A DNA stretch of 64,000 nt from Sipunculus nudus (lineage: Eukaryota > Annelida > Sipuncula > Golfingiida > Sipunculidae): assembly GCA_026874595.1 (NCBI GenBank), contig CM049313.1, positions 53,491,659-53,555,658 of the forward strand. Direction: 5' to 3'. The position numbers and the translations under genes are program-made. Position 1 is the stretch's first letter. Each line of letters begins with the position of its first letter. The notes under the pieces are model-generated. The model did not search any database. It saw nothing but the letters and a program-made list of their open reading frames with translations, and was not told where the DNA came from. Positions 38,340-51,940 of the stretch are shown piece after piece.

Positions 38340-41300
38340 GTAAGAATTAATCACTTCTTCTTCATTGATCATACAAGATTTGCTCTCTGGCCAACCAACT
38401 TTCACTATGAAGCCCACGTGATGCTAAAATGACCATTGGTAAAGTATATTTTATGTATTTACAAATTTAATCGATTGACACTTAGTTTTAGGTTAGGCCT
38501 ATGCTTAATTAAGCCACTCTCATACCACTAGAAGAAATAAGCCTAAACTGGGGCAGGTGAAATTTATTTTTTATTTAAATGATTTGCGTGTGTATATTTT
38601 TTGTGTATTATATGTCTATCTGTGTAAATGTAGACCTATGTTTATATTTGGATCTTTAAATTCTGTCATATATGCCAGATGAGTATCTACTGTTGTCTTG
38701 ATATACTATATACATACAATCCACATTGATCATGGATGGTTGTCATGGATACACGGATTGAATTTTCTGACAGCGCACGGGGTCTGTACATGGTTTGGTG
38801 AATACAGTTTTAGGTGCCCTGTGCAAAATAACCACCAGACATGACCCCATGCAAAAAAAGTGGACACCAATTAAGCCCAGGATATTTTAATTATCTTACT
38901 TTGCATCATATATTAAGGAATACATATTTTGTATTGACGTCATTGTTATCAGCACAATTTTATCTGCACAGTATTTAATTTTTTTAAATAATAAACATAT
39001 TATTAAAACAGCAAATTATAGGCTAACATTTACTACAATTCGTATGGACAAAGGATGCATGCCAATCCAAAATTTTATCTATATGAGTCAGAGATGTTTA
39101 CCTGAGAGAGTATTGGTGAAATAAGTAGGAAACTATATACTAGATTATGAAGTTATCTCGTAATGGTTATGTTAATGGTTATACCCATTTTGTTATTTGT
39201 CCCTAGTTACTAGAACAATTCTACTACCCCCCCCCCCCACACACACACCACAAAGCAAGGCTCATGCCTTTTTTTAAGCACAACGCCTGGAGCAGTAACG
39301 GAAGCTGTTTTTGACTGTTCTCTTATATCGATTTATCTTTGTATTAAAGCGTTTCTTATCTCACAAGTCCGCTAATTTAAGCCTGATCCACAGGAGTCAA
39401 GGTGAGGTAAATTAAGCTTATGATCATTTCTATATTCATATTTTGGAGGAGAAAAAGAAATTTGGGTTGAACCTCACAGGTTAGCTGAGTGCAAAACCAT
39501 CGAACTCAAATTTTTTTCTCTTCCTTCCGCCTTTTTCTGTTTGCGCTATAGATTCCAATATGGCTGATTTCCAAATGCTGAAAATTTGGCATAATATTAT
39601 TCCTAGGTAACAGATTTGCACCTTGTACTTATTTTTGACAGTTGCCCTATTACTAAGGCAGTACACTCAAAAGCTGATCCCCAAATATTGCTCAGTTGGG
39701 GGAAGGGTGTCTAGTAATCGCATGGCGTTTGCATACACTATATCTTTGCTTACTGATGCTCTCCAATGCACTGATGAGTGACAGAATCAATGAATAATTT
39801 GTTATTAAACATGTACCTCCAATACCGAGGTATTTTGTTTCCCACTCAGTCCTTTGGTTCGTTTGTCATTTAGCAAATTTACGCAACCAGATTTGAACAG
39901 ACACTGATGATATCGGTTGCCGGTTAGGGTAACACCCAAGAGACATTCCATTAAATGTTGGAGGTTATTTGGATAACCATAATATAGTTTTATTCAATGG
40001 ATTACGTATCATTGTAAGATAAGGCGGCGTTGAAAACGCCCCATGTGTAGCTGTCAGCCGTGTAGCCCGTGTTACTGAAAATGTAGCACAACTAATGTAC
40101 ATTTGCACAACACACGAAAACATGTACAACACACGAAAACATGTACAGGACACGTGGCTGTATATAATTTTCCCTATATAACATTTATAAACTACCTGAG
40201 GTTTGGGCCTCCTTTTATATAATTTTCAAAATAAATTCTGATATTAAACTTTTTTTTACCTGAGAATTCGTTTTTCTTCAGTCAAACTAGGCCAAGAAAA
40301 AGGGCTTGTGTATCTCCTTTTTAAACCATCCTGGCCCGAATGCAGTGAAGCCCAAAATATCCCACCAAGCAGTCCTAAACAAGCATTTGGACAATACCTC
40401 TTTGATGGGCCACATATTATTAAAATATTGACCAATACTGTCAATTTTATTGGAAATTATGCTTGATATACTTTAAAATCAAACAATGGGGTGTTTTTGA
40501 TGCTCCACCACATCAAGTTCAGGGCTTGGTGACCCCAGGTCATGTAAACAAATAGGACCACGTGACCTACAATACATTGAACTTTAGAGGGCTCCAGTAT
40601 GCATTGCATGGCATGGGTATCCAAGTAGTCGCATAGGACATATGATATTAATTTTCCTTTCTGGAAATAAAGTTCCGCAAAACATCAAGAATACAAATAT
40701 TAAACAAAAGAAATCTGCACATTTAATATTTTAAGTATATGGATTTATCTTAATTTCCGCCGTGGTTCATTTTATTTACCGGTAATGAAAAATTAATTGT
40801 GAGACTCGTGATATGATGACTTATACATGATGAACTTAAAGAGACAAAGGACTGAACCATTCCACAAACACGTGACGTAATGTGTCCGGTCGGGGGCATA
40901 TTGCTGTAAAAAACATAACATTTAAAGAGGGTTGAACAAGGCAACGCCCAAAAAAAGTGCTACGGCATCGCCGATATTTTACACATTTCGGTTTGGGACT
41001 ACATGACCAGGCGGTAGCGCTATAGCTCGCTTCCTGTCATGTCACTTTGTTACCCATGCAGGCTCGTTAATTGTGTTCCGAACTTGCGGGCCCATGATGT
41101 GTGATCTCCCTCATTGCTTGGTCATAAGACCAAGAAACCCCCAAGACGCACTCGTTTTGTAAGTGCTATCGTAGCTGCTATTGTCTCGCCCCATAAAAGA
41201 AATCTTTACATGTGTCAGATTAATTATGCAATTTTGTCTTTTAAAAAAGGTATCCCTAAAAACTTCGTGTTGTTCTTTTGCACAATTTGTTTCCTTCCGT

Positions 41301-42148
41301 CAAGTTGGCTGTTTTTTTTTATCTGGAGCGTGAAATTAAAAAAAAAACTTATTTTCTTTTGGTGTGGCCTAGAGGTGGCAATGAGTCAATGTGAGTACAG
41401 CTATAGTTTAAGTGACGCAGATTCTATGACGGCTTTCTGTTTTGTTTCAGCTGTCAGACGAAATAAATGTTTTTTTTCTGTCTATTTTATTCACACCCTT
41501 TAAGTGCTAATAGTCTGTCTTAGGACAGGCTGACTCAGTAAAAAAAGCCCTGTATAATGGTTAATTACTCAGCCATCGCAACCAGATACAGGCGACCTCG
41601 CGCTGGCTAGACAGACCAGAGAATGCCACCTCAAACAAACAATGGATTAACTGAAATGCAGCCCGCATTCCGGTGTGAACACTATAATGTTTTTAGGTTC
41701 GTGTGTGTGTGTCTGCAGGACTGGATTTAGAAGGTGCCAGTACGGGGGGTTGGGGCATATTGCATTATTCAGGTGTTTTTGTTTTGGTAAATGGGAAGCT
41801 ATATGGAGACAGGGACATACGTTGATATTAAATTTAACTCTCCTTTTAATGTATTGTGGCCAATATGATAAATATTGGATGAAATACTCTCTGCAATCTA
41901 TGAAATTTGACATTGCACGTAAGGGAGGGGGGTTGTTAAGCAAAATAATACATATGGATACATTTGGGTTTTTCCTTTTAGAAAAATATATTTTTTTCAA
42001 CAATCGATCATTGTGACAACCATGTTTGCAGGAAGTACAATTTCAAGATTTTTTTCTTTGCTTTAATTTTGTGATCGAAGGATAAATCCCATTGAAATCT
42101 GGATTGCATGTTGTTTCTGATAACCCGTACGATAATATAACATTCTCC

Positions 42149-42215
<67 letters not shown>

Positions 42216-45200
42216 ATGCTGTATCGTCTTATCAAATAAATACTAAAAACTAGCTTCCAAATAGAAATACAAACTTTACAACCCTAGCCTAAACTGTAAT
42301 CTGAGTTATTTATAAAGTTTAAGCTGCTTTTTATTTCTTATTTAACATTTTTAGACTTAAATTAGATCAAGTATTGTCGAATGGAATGTATATATAATCT
42401 TGGTGCTTCCATGACAATGATAGACTAATGTTACGGTGTTTTTATATATATTTCTTTATTCATCTGATTTGACTATTTATGTTTTAGAACACTGAGATCG
42501 CCGTACAAAGATGCGCTGCATAAAACGTTTAGTTGATCCGTGCCTTTGTTCTACTGTGGCTGCGCTGACACATCTATATTTTGGCATTCCGCCATGACCA
42601 TTATATATATAAGATCTCTATGGAATGCCAACTGTGTTTTTATTTATCTTTGTTTCCACTTTTCACTGTCTGCTTACAAGTTAAACACGCATGGAATCTG
42701 GTCCTCATGTGCGCTGTTTTTCATTCATGTGTGTTTATTTTCGGCTTTCGAAACTGGGAAAGAAACCTTCAATTGCCTTTCTGTCATATATTACTGATTC
42801 GGATCTATATATTTATAATTAGATAGGTAGACATTAAATATGATCAAATGATAATCGGCGATTATGTTATTTTGCCGGACTTCCCTTAAAGCAACCGCTA
42901 ATATCTCGGTAATTTGGCACATTCTTCAGGATTTAATCCATTCATTTAAACAAGGGCGTGGTCATAGATAAAAAAAAAAAAAACTTGCAAGGACTGCTGT
43001 AGGCCTATGTTCTGTCCGATGCTACATTCGATACGGTTCGCGATATCGTGCGCATGCTGTATTGTCGTATCGAGGTAACAGTGGTGGCAAAGAAACATAG
43101 ACACAGTTCAAACCTAAATTATAACTTAAACCGCATTCAAAATCTAAAACTACTTTATGTTATTTTCCTTTCCAGCAATTTCTCAAGATGCTTTTACATA
43201 TGCGCGGTCAGAATTATTCATATATTTTTGGAACTCTTTCCCACTGGTGGCTGGAGCAACCTAAAACTCATCATCTAGTCTTGTGTAAATGAAGCTGAAA
43301 ACTTGCAGATCTGTTTGTGCAAAATTTGGCTGATAGTTGAGCCAACAACTGCAAAGAATGTTTAATGAAAACTAATACAATCCTTGATTAATATGTTGAT
43401 GTAGCGATCATATTACTCTTCCACCACGTACTTAGCAGCCTTCATGGAACCATTTTCATATAAAGTACGTGAACACTTCTATCCGATAAATCAGGTCTGA
43501 TGGCAAAATGTGAAATTACCCAACCCGTCATCTTTAAATATAATACATTGTGCAGTGATAAATATTTCAGATATTGTTTATCACTGTGTAATTTGTCCAT
43601 CAAGTGTTACCATTATTATAGAATACTGCTAATTAATAGTAATAAGCCCCTTGTGAAAGAGCAGTATTTCCATATTTAAATCTATCATTGCATCTTTTAG
43701 CCAACTTTCCTTGTGACAATAATACCTCTATTCTTTAAATGTTTTCCATTTTTTTAAAAATAATAAATGGCAAAACCTTGTATCTTGGAATGATGGTTGT
43801 TACGAAGAGAAATTGCTCAGGGGAAAATACTGGGCAGATTTGGGATTCGAACCCATGTCTGTGGTGCACAAGTCAGGCGTACCAACCGCTTCGCTAGAAA
43901 AGCAAGCTTCATTAACGAGACAGTTCGGTCCGCTTTCATGGTGATAACATGGTGATAATAATTATTATAAAACTTATTTATATTTTGACTATAGCCTCTG
44001 AATCCCCGAAAACCTATCTTCGTCCTCGTAAAACCTAATAGGCAACATGCGAGTGTTTTTACTTTCACCATCAACAAATCTTTGGTCATGATTTAGATAA
44101 TTAAACGTAGCTTATTATTGATGTTATATTGTTCTAAAAGCGATATTTTTACTGACACGTGTTTGCTCTGAAGATAGTCCTTTAAACTAACCTCTCAGCA
44201 GGTCTTAATATTTGGGACTAAATCCGCGTAGCCCATCCATCAGGTTACGAATTAAAGTTAATATTCAGTCTAACCACGGACTATCCCAAAATCCACCTAT
44301 AATCCGCCAATCAGCATACGGCCCATCGATTTTAACTTGGTTGTGTAGGAGTGGGAGGACACCATGACATTTATATCGAGCTCATACATCTAATATGCCT
44401 ACCCTCACTGTCCATTTCTGTTATAACAAGTCTTGTACAATTTAGGGAACATAACCATTACAAGGATTCAGAAAGAGGAGGGATCCAAGCCATGAGGACT
44501 TATGACAAAACCTAAAAAAATGTCTCAAGGTCTGGAAAAGGGGTGGGGGTGCAGACCGCAAATGTTGGTCTGACACCCTTAAAATAAAGATTGCAGCTGC
44601 TGAAAAAGAGGAGGGAGGGGGGTGTCCAGACCCCATTACCCCTCCCCTGGATCCGCTTCTGACTTGCCACAACAGAACAGTGTGGCGATTAACTGACAGC
44701 TAAATATCACAAGATTTCAGCCGAGCGTCATGACCCATAGGTCTAATATTATTGATTTTCAGGAGAAAAGGGCTTAAAAGTAAAATGTCTGTATAAAAAA
44801 GAGTTTATCATTGGTACGTCTGAGCTTAAGGAGCTATGTGGATGGTCGTTAAGTATTCTGCGCTAAGCGGGGACGTCTCACAGTGGCATTACTGACACAC
44901 GAACAGTGACCTCAGTCTGTCACACACACCAAAGTGTATCACAGGGATTTATATACATGTATGAAAACTCCATATCATGCACCTATTCAAACAGTCAAAA
45001 TAGATACTTATCTGAATTATCATAATTTCCACTTTTTTTACATATAGTTGACATCTTGACTTCTTGAAAATGCATTTTCAGGAGTGCAAGCCTCCGCCAT
45101 GTTTGGGGGGGGGGGGTTCCTATTGTTGGATACTCCCCAAGTAAACCGTGTTTGCATTCACTTTCAGCCCATATCCCAGGTTTTCTCGTTCATAAGTTAC

Positions 45201-48200
45201 TTTACAGTTGTGAATATATCTCTTGATGACGTTTCTGAATCTGGATCATGTGCCGGATCCACACCAAAGTCCAATCGATTCTTCATTGGCCCACACCCGA
45301 TATGCCTTAAAAAATTCATGAGATTCAATTCATTAGTCCGTTCATTAGTTACGTTAGTTGTCCATAAGTTGGGAGACTTGGGCCCGAACACAAATTAACA
45401 ACAACATCGAGGATCTTGTCGACATTTGAAAAAAAAATATAAAAAAATCAATTGACCCACGAAAAATATTAGCGGCGAATGTATGACCTTACATGTTGCA
45501 CATATACAAGCATCATTTAAGGCCAGACAGTTCCACGGACTCCCCGCTCCTGTTTTTAGTGGATTGTTCTCTTCTTTGCAAATGAGGATAGGTCCTAGAT
45601 ATAATGTGCTTAATTTGGGCTTGTGCCACGATTCATTGAATGATTCTCAAATGTATAAATTTAGCGTCCTATTTTTGTTGATTTTATGCACAACTTCGAA
45701 AACTGAAATGAATTTATGTATTTTCCTGCAAGTTACACTTTACAAATTATATGTATTCTTGAACGGTAAATTAAGATAATAATAATAACAATAATAATAA
45801 TAATAATAACAACAATAATGGCTTCTGTTGCTTAGGGGTAGAGCACATTCCTCAAAGCTGGGAGATCGCCAGTTCGAATACCAGCGGAGGCGGTGAGATT
45901 TTTCACGGCCCGCCCCCACCCATAGTGAGCGCTCTGTAGGCTTACTGTGAAGGCAGTGTCCAGCGGCCGTGCCTCACTCACAAACGAGCGTGCCCTAGTA
46001 ATGCGGACGATTACACACCCAGGGTCCGCAGGTGTAGGAGTCACCGGGCCTGGTTAGTACCGGGATATAAAAAGAGAGGAAGCGTGTGCACTGCCCTATC
46101 AAGTTGGAATGGACAGATGTATATAGATGTCTTTGATATTTGTAATATTCCACATATTTTATCATAACCCTTTTACTTTATTGTTTCTTGTTTGATGTAG
46201 GCTTGGTCACATTGGTTGTTCAAGCTTCGAAAGCTGTAGATGGCCCGTAAGTAGTATTTTTTCCTTTGTATATATTATTGCAGTGTGATGTAAAGTGTTA
46301 ATTCTGTATGAAAATCAACGTGTTAATTACTTTACAACGACAGCTCGACAGTAGCACTTAATTCCGATTTGACTCCTAGTGAAAAAGATCCGGATAGCAT
46401 CTTCTTAGAACCACGACATTACTTGACCTTTCTCTGCCCTCCATTTTTATACACGTCAGTCTGAATTGCTATTATTTGGACAAATCCGTCAAGAAAGTGA
46501 CTGAAAATTTGTAAATGTTCAATCAAAAGCACCTATTTCTCAATTAACTATTAATTAGTTGTCTGGAAACTTACCATGACATTCGTTATGCATGTTGAAC
46601 TTAGGTTTGCTTAGTTAAGTGCTTTTTTAAAGAGTTTTACGGCTATTTTTCAGAATAGGGGTGTCACAATTTTAGCTCTTATTAACTATAATCAAGACTC
46701 ATATATGTCTAAATATATTAAACAAAGTTGGTATATGAAAACTAAAAATATTATTGCCTTAAACTCATGAATGTTGGCTGATAGGGTCAAAGGTCATACT
46801 GTCAGCTGAGTGCCATTAACCATAGTTACCTTCTGAATATAAAGAGATCAGTATAAAACCTTTATAAAATATTACAAAATTTTAACAGAATGGCAGTTAA
46901 GCATATCTTAGGTCCCTTAAACTCAAAACCAATATTTAAATAAATGCACCTTAATATGTCTATAATTCTCGAAATACCTTCAAATTGGGGGGTGGGGGGG
47001 GGCAAGCTCGGGGATTACAGAAATCTTTTGTCTATTCCACCATCTAAAAATCTGCATATGGAAGTGATGGCCTAATATGGAATTCACAAATTTTCAAATA
47101 CATCTCTAGTTTATATCTAATAACTGTTATACTCTTCCAATGACCTAATAGAACAGATGTGTCCCTGTATGGGTAGCCATCTTTGTTTAGCTGGTTATTT
47201 TTAGTAGTGTTTATAAAACATCATGCAAATAGCAGCTGTCCATTCAGGGTGTTTTTACGTGTGACAAATTATCTTGACTGCCATAAAATGGTATGATATA
47301 TGTTGTAAAATGTAGATTGGTTTCCCATATTTTAAAATACGTCTGTTTCTAAAACATTGTTAAAGGTAGGTGTTTATTGTCCTTTGATGAAAATTAGGCC
47401 CATTAATCTTCCATATATCACAATTTTCTCCCCAAAAATATAACTTCACAGTGAAGAAATTAGTTGACATTAGGGGATGAAACAGTATATGATTTATTTG
47501 TAATTTTGTAATTATGGACTGACATTGATGTTATCTATAAGAAATTTTATGGTTTGGAGGAATGTGTATAATTACAATTTTGATTTTACAGCTATCAGTT
47601 GAGATAACTGGTGGTTATCTGTAGAAGCGACAAAAATATCATATATGGCATGCTATGTTATTTAAGTGTCGTTTGCCTTTAATTTTGTTCATCGCGTTAT
47701 TTGATGTTTTATTTGAGATGGTATTTAAATTAATTTAATTTGATATACGATGTGTCACTTATCACGGCACTTGAATGTTATTGGAGCGACATTTGAATGG
47801 CATATGGTGTTATTCAAAAAGTATTGACATATTATTTCACATGTTATTTTAAGTGCCACTTGACGTGTAGGTAATATTTTTGTATTATTACAGAGGTGCC
47901 GCGAATGACACAACGCAAAAGACTGGGTAAGAATATATAATTACAATTCTTTATTCAAAGACCCTATACCCTATATCTTGTATATAAAGAAGCGCATGCA
48001 TGCATCCTCCACAGGGCATTATAAATTTCTTTTAGCAGGGTTAACTACATTTCATAAATATATATAAAGAAAAAGTTAGGAATCATATAAATTCTACGAT
48101 TAAGATGAATACCTTAAATTAATATATTTTACCAGCTTTACCGCCAACAATGATACTGGTGGTGGAGAAAACCTAGGAACTGGCGGCAGTGGAGGCAACA

Positions 48201-48930
48201 AGAGCATGGGGTAAGTCTAATTTATAGAGTATTAAGGCGTTGTTGTTTTCATTATATGATTAATAATTTAATTATTAAAAGTCTATATACTATATGTCCG
48301 ATGAGACACGTGCTCGGATAACTGTGCTCGGAGAGTGTCGGTACAGGCAGCGACACCTATCAGAGTGTGGCTGAACTTATTGTGTATCACGATAAATCAC
48401 CATTATTTTTTGTTATAATGTCTTTCCCAAGATTCATCTCCTAAGATGGTGTTGGTTTTATTGTTTATTGCAGTTTCCTTCATACATAGCCCAAATCAAA
48501 GTAACTCAGTCACTATAATATGCATTTATGCAAATGTTAGGGGTTTCCGATTCTATGGCCCACACAACATAATATAAATGTGTAATATCTAACGTGGTTT
48601 AGTGTTACGTAAAGCTACTCACATATTTTCAAATCATATACGTCCACCATAGTTCCGTTATTTAAAAATAATAGAAGTTATTAAAATGACATTTTAGCTG
48701 GTCATTAAGCTTACGTCTATAGGCCTACATATCATGCTTGAATCTATCAAAGCATTGCTCTTATGTGGTAAAAGAGACTTATTCCTCATACTAGTTAATT
48801 TATGACAAAAATAATTCCACTCATAAATTATTTTATGTCTCCACGCAGGACCAGTTTGACAGCCTCCTTATGGCTGGTGGCCGTGCCCGTAATGGTTTCT
48901 CTTCTCCATGAACTCCGACCCCGGAAGTGA
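38312..48930 (+). CDS. Gene A: tiny secreted or membrane-anchored glycoprotein, 87 aa, five exons
   Basis: Coding exons are 38312-38339, 46201-46246, 47894-47926, 48136-48210 and 48849-48930 (264 nt, 87 codons plus TGA). All junctions are GT-AG with phases 1,2,2,2. Residues 1-18 form a signal peptide (WILVLGLVTLVVQA). Residues 19-62 are polar, Gly/Thr/Asn-rich and Cys-free with three N-glycosylation sequons (N29, N41, N57). Residues 64-80 are hydrophobic with a central proline, ending in a short basic tail (ELRPRK). The hydrophobic stretch is short for a transmembrane helix and GPI-signal-like, but the charged tail argues against a standard GPI signal. It is similar in architecture and C-terminal pattern to gene B on the opposite strand. 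I recognise no family. AATAAA at 49321 gives a 3' UTR of about 0.4 kb. Confidence 0.75.
42152..42211. repeat. (TA)n microsatellite
   Basis: About 60 bp of pure TA. Confidence 0.97.
43830..43905 (-). mobile_element. tRNA-derived SINE head
   Basis: On the minus strand, TAGCGAAGCGGTTGG (A-box) and GGTTCGAATCCC (B-box) are spaced as in a tRNA. The arms do not pair fully, so I call a SINE remnant and not a functional tRNA gene. Confidence 0.5.
45779..45817. repeat. (AAT/AAC)n microsatellite
   Basis: Trinucleotide tract directly 5' of the SINE. Confidence 0.92.
45820..46080 (+). mobile_element. tRNA-derived SINE, family S1 copy 1
   Basis: A-box GCTTAGGGGTAGAGCA and B-box AGTTCGAATACC at 45871, followed by a GC-rich body with GTGAGATTTTTCACGG (45893-45908). 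The same 16-mer occurs in a second copy on the minus strand at 58628-58643. Confidence 0.7.
46201..46246 (+). CDS. Gene A exon 2 (signal peptide part 2)
   Basis: The acceptor TTTGATGTAG ends at 46200 and the donor GTAAGT starts at 46247. It encodes GLVTLVVQASKAVDG, completing the hydrophobic core. Enters in phase 1, leaves in phase 2. Confidence 0.75.
47894..47926 (+). CDS. Gene A exon 3 (33 nt, symmetric)
   Basis: Between ATTATTACAG and GTAAGA. Encodes GAANDTTQKT with one sequon. Phase 2-2, so it can be skipped without a frameshift. Confidence 0.7.
48136..48210 (+). CDS. Gene A exon 4 (75 nt, symmetric)
   Basis: Between ATTTTACCAG and GTAAGT. Encodes a Gly/Asn/Thr-rich stretch with two sequons (NDT, NKS). 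Phase 2-2. Confidence 0.75.
48849..48930 (+). CDS. Gene A exon 5 (C-terminal hydrophobic segment, stop)
   Basis: The acceptor CTCCACGCAG ends at 48848 and the TGA is at 48928-48930. Encodes TSLTASLWLVAVPVMVSLL, then a basic tail. Confidence 0.75.
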
Positions 48931-49345
48931 TACTGCAGCGACCCCTGCTGGGCTGCGTGTGAACTATGCACAGAAGCTGATGTTCAAATGCTCAAGGATC
49001 TTATTATTCATTTTACTAGGAGTATGTGACCTAAGAGCATGATGAAGCTCTGACACTAACACTTGGGGTGTTTGGGTGTCTGATTGTTAGTTTGTTTTCT
49101 GTTTTTCTGGTGTTTTTGCCATCCATGATCGGTCTGAAACTGTTTTGCAAATGATGAAGACCTTGAACTGATGGTTATTTTTATATAATGGTAATGATTT
49201 AACAGCACACGAAGCATGAAATGTGTGAATATTATCACGTAAAATACATATCATAATCCTTATATATATATTATACTATATTATTCAATGTGTTCTATTT
49301 TATAGTGTGTTGTGGTTTGAAATAAAATTTGTTCATTTAAATTCA
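48931..49345 (+). terminator. Gene A 3' UTR and poly(A) signal
   Basis: AATAAA at 49321-49326 in a T/G-rich context, about 390 bp after the stop codon. The cleavage position is inferred. Confidence 0.5.
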
Positions 49346-51940
49346 GATATATTCCCACATGTTTCAGAATGATCCCGGGAAAATTTTAAGATAAAGACAA
49401 TGTTAAAATATAGTTGTATATATGTCTCGTAGGTATATTCAAAGCTGTTATTTCTATTTATCCATGTAGTAAAGAGTATCTACACTCTCAACCTTCGTTA
49501 GTTTAAAAAAAATCTTTAAACTAATGTTTTTAATAGATCTTTTGCTCAGCTGACTGTAAGTCATCGGAGTCATATATATCATCTTTTGTCCTGCTTGCGG
49601 CCGTCGACTGGCCGTCAATACACAAAGTACTAATAGACCTGGAACCTTCGAATTTTTACATGCTGACAGTTCCTTGAGAAATTTCCATGGAAACCTGAAA
49701 TTAGGTTACAAACAACATATATACTATGAGTTATTGGGCTTGTTTGTGCCACCAAGAATAATAAAAAAATTAAACAAAAGCTCTTGTATTTCAATAATTA
49801 ATGCATGGATTGCCAAGAATCTTGCTTTGCTTATAGATCATGGACAGTTTTGTCCGTTGCTATAGACATGTGGCGCCATCTGTATATTTCCTGATTTTTT
49901 TGCATTTTTTTTCTCTGTTTTACGGATTGTCAAATGACAGCAATCGTATAAGTTTCACTGCTATGGCATCATTAAGTGTCCTGAATTATTCGTTGGTCAT
50001 ATCTAGTTTAAGTAGTTCCCGAAGACTGGTGGCACCACCTGTATCTTTTCTATTTTTTCACGCATTTTCCATTCTTTTTTTTTTAGATTGCCAAATAATA
50101 ATAATAATTTCTTCTGTATGTCACAAAAGCACATAGGCGCTGTCGGTTTATTTTTCATATAATGAACAGGTGTGGAATAAAACTTTAAAGTCCGACATTT
50201 AAAAGCAATTGTAAAAAATACTGTAGTTTTATTTAAGTTTTTAGAAGACCCTGTCATATAAATATCTGTTGTTCAAAGGTCGGGTTACTGGGGAAGTGAT
50301 TTTGCCACCTGGGGCTGGTTATATAACCTGTCTAGGGCAGCTGACCCTAAGTCAGCCAGCTAAGCAACCAGTAGATCCACAGACTCGGGGCCCTCTGTGA
50401 CACCCTCTAATTGAAATGTCCAACAAGATAAATCTAATAATTAATTCATATATGTTATTTAGACTATTGATCAATTTTAGAATTTACTTTATATCAAAAT
50501 AAATTTTCAGATCTTGAATTCAAAGCTCTCAGATTGCAAACTTTTAAAGCCATACGGGGGAAGTTCTACAAGGCCATCGATCCTGTTGCATTTTTAACAG
50601 CCGATAATAACATAAGCCTACGAGTGATGAATTAAAACAAAAGAATGCATGCGACGTGAAAATCCGTCTCTAAGGTAACGAGTCAGTTCCTGGTTCACGT
50701 ACAAGTTGGCTATCCATTTACCAACGCGAGCCTTGACTGTGTTCATGCGGTCTAAAATTCAACAAACATGCAGGGGGATTTCAAATATGCTGGGTTGAAA
50801 CAGATTTTTTTTCTTGCACATGGTAGGAGTGGTTAAAATGTATACCAATAAAACAACGCTTGGTCTGGATTATATCCAGTGACAGCGTACTTGAAGGCCG
50901 TGAGACGTTGTTAAAATGACGAAAATATTTGCATCCTCATGGAGCTTTACAGTTTGGTCCTCGATACAAGATGTAAAGGCACTCTGACGCTATAATGTCA
51001 AAGGGCCGGAATGGCGCTAGGGGAAGCCAGGAAGAATGTTTGGTTTGCTTCGTTGATCATTTGATTGCAAGATTGCTGTAATGTAAGGCAGTGAATTTCA
51101 GAAAGAATGGCGGGATGGGGACCGGTATCAGATGGTACCGCATAGACCATAATGGTGCACCTCATCCAAATTCAGACACAGAAAAAATTTCCGTGCCAAT
51201 CGCCTCTCCCGATTGTCAATACTCCCAGGCGCGTGATTATAATTTTGACTTTGAGAACAATCAGTTTCCTTAATGATAACCTCTCCTCTGTTTTCATGCG
51301 GGAGTAAATTTAAGCTTACAATTACAGGAAGTGTCCTTTTACTAAATATAAAACAGAATCTATATATAATAATTATTTGATCAAAATATCCGTTGCAATT
51401 TTATGGACGTGTGCTGTTTTATCACTTCTTTGTACATATAACTCCAAGAAGCTCAGCTGTCAAAACTCCGACGTTACATAACTGTCTCCATCGTCCTTAC
51501 GTAAGACCGCTCCGTACACGTACTCTATAACACCTGGCAGGGTAGACTTTAACGTTCGGTTGACCCGTATTTGTGCAGTTATAAGTAGATATGTGCAGCT
51601 GTAATTTTGAATTTGTGCAGTTGTAAACTTAAACGTTTTGTTGCCGTCGAAGTCAAAATATAGTCTATAATCACGCGTTTGCCGATGGTTGAGTAAATAA
51701 TTTATTTTCAACAATCACTTATATGAAGGTTATACATGCACCCTTTAATTGACCTCGGTGTAAGCTGGCAAACATTCCGTAATGATTATATGTATTTTTA
51801 ATATTTTACTTCAGAATTCATTCATTACATTCATACTAATTACATATACAGACTTGAGATTAAACAAGAGTCCCATTGGTCTGGACGCGCAGCTGAATTT
51901 GTCAGCATAATTTTATAAGCTTTTTATGCTCAGCTGACTG
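49346..51940. other. Intergenic space between genes A and B, part 1
   Basis: Holds a loose pair of GTGGCGCCATCTGTAT and GTGGCACCACCTGTAT segments (49871, 50030) and an R2 repeat copy at 50925-51015. A 60-codon frame at 51091-51273 has no splice or family support. Confidence 0.5.
50925..51015 (-). repeat. Dispersed repeat R2, copy 3
   Basis: Reverse-complement copy of the R2 sequence, including ATGACGAAAATATTTGCATC. A short fourth fragment (CTAATGTCAGAGGGCTGAAA) lies at about 55086. Confidence 0.65.

Larger units (their letters stand above)
38340..46200 (+). other. Gene A first intron (7.9 kb)
   Basis: Contains a (TA)n at 42152-42211, a SINE head on the minus strand at 43830-43905, another SINE at 45820-46080, C- or G-runs at 39227 and 45103, and a (CGATAC)-type fragment near 43020-43080. 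Open frames of 60-130 codons within it have no exon signals. Confidence 0.6.

Noticed and set aside
43830-43905. True tRNA gene on the minus strand
   Set aside because: A and B boxes are present but acceptor and anticodon arms do not pair; better explained as a SINE head.
44442-44672. 76-codon frame on the minus strand with Pro/Ser-rich sequence
   Set aside because: Looks like repeat sequence in gene A's first intron and has no exon signals.
51091-51273. 60-codon frame on the plus strand
   Set aside because: Single isolated frame next to an R2 repeat copy, without splice sites, promoter or known motif.
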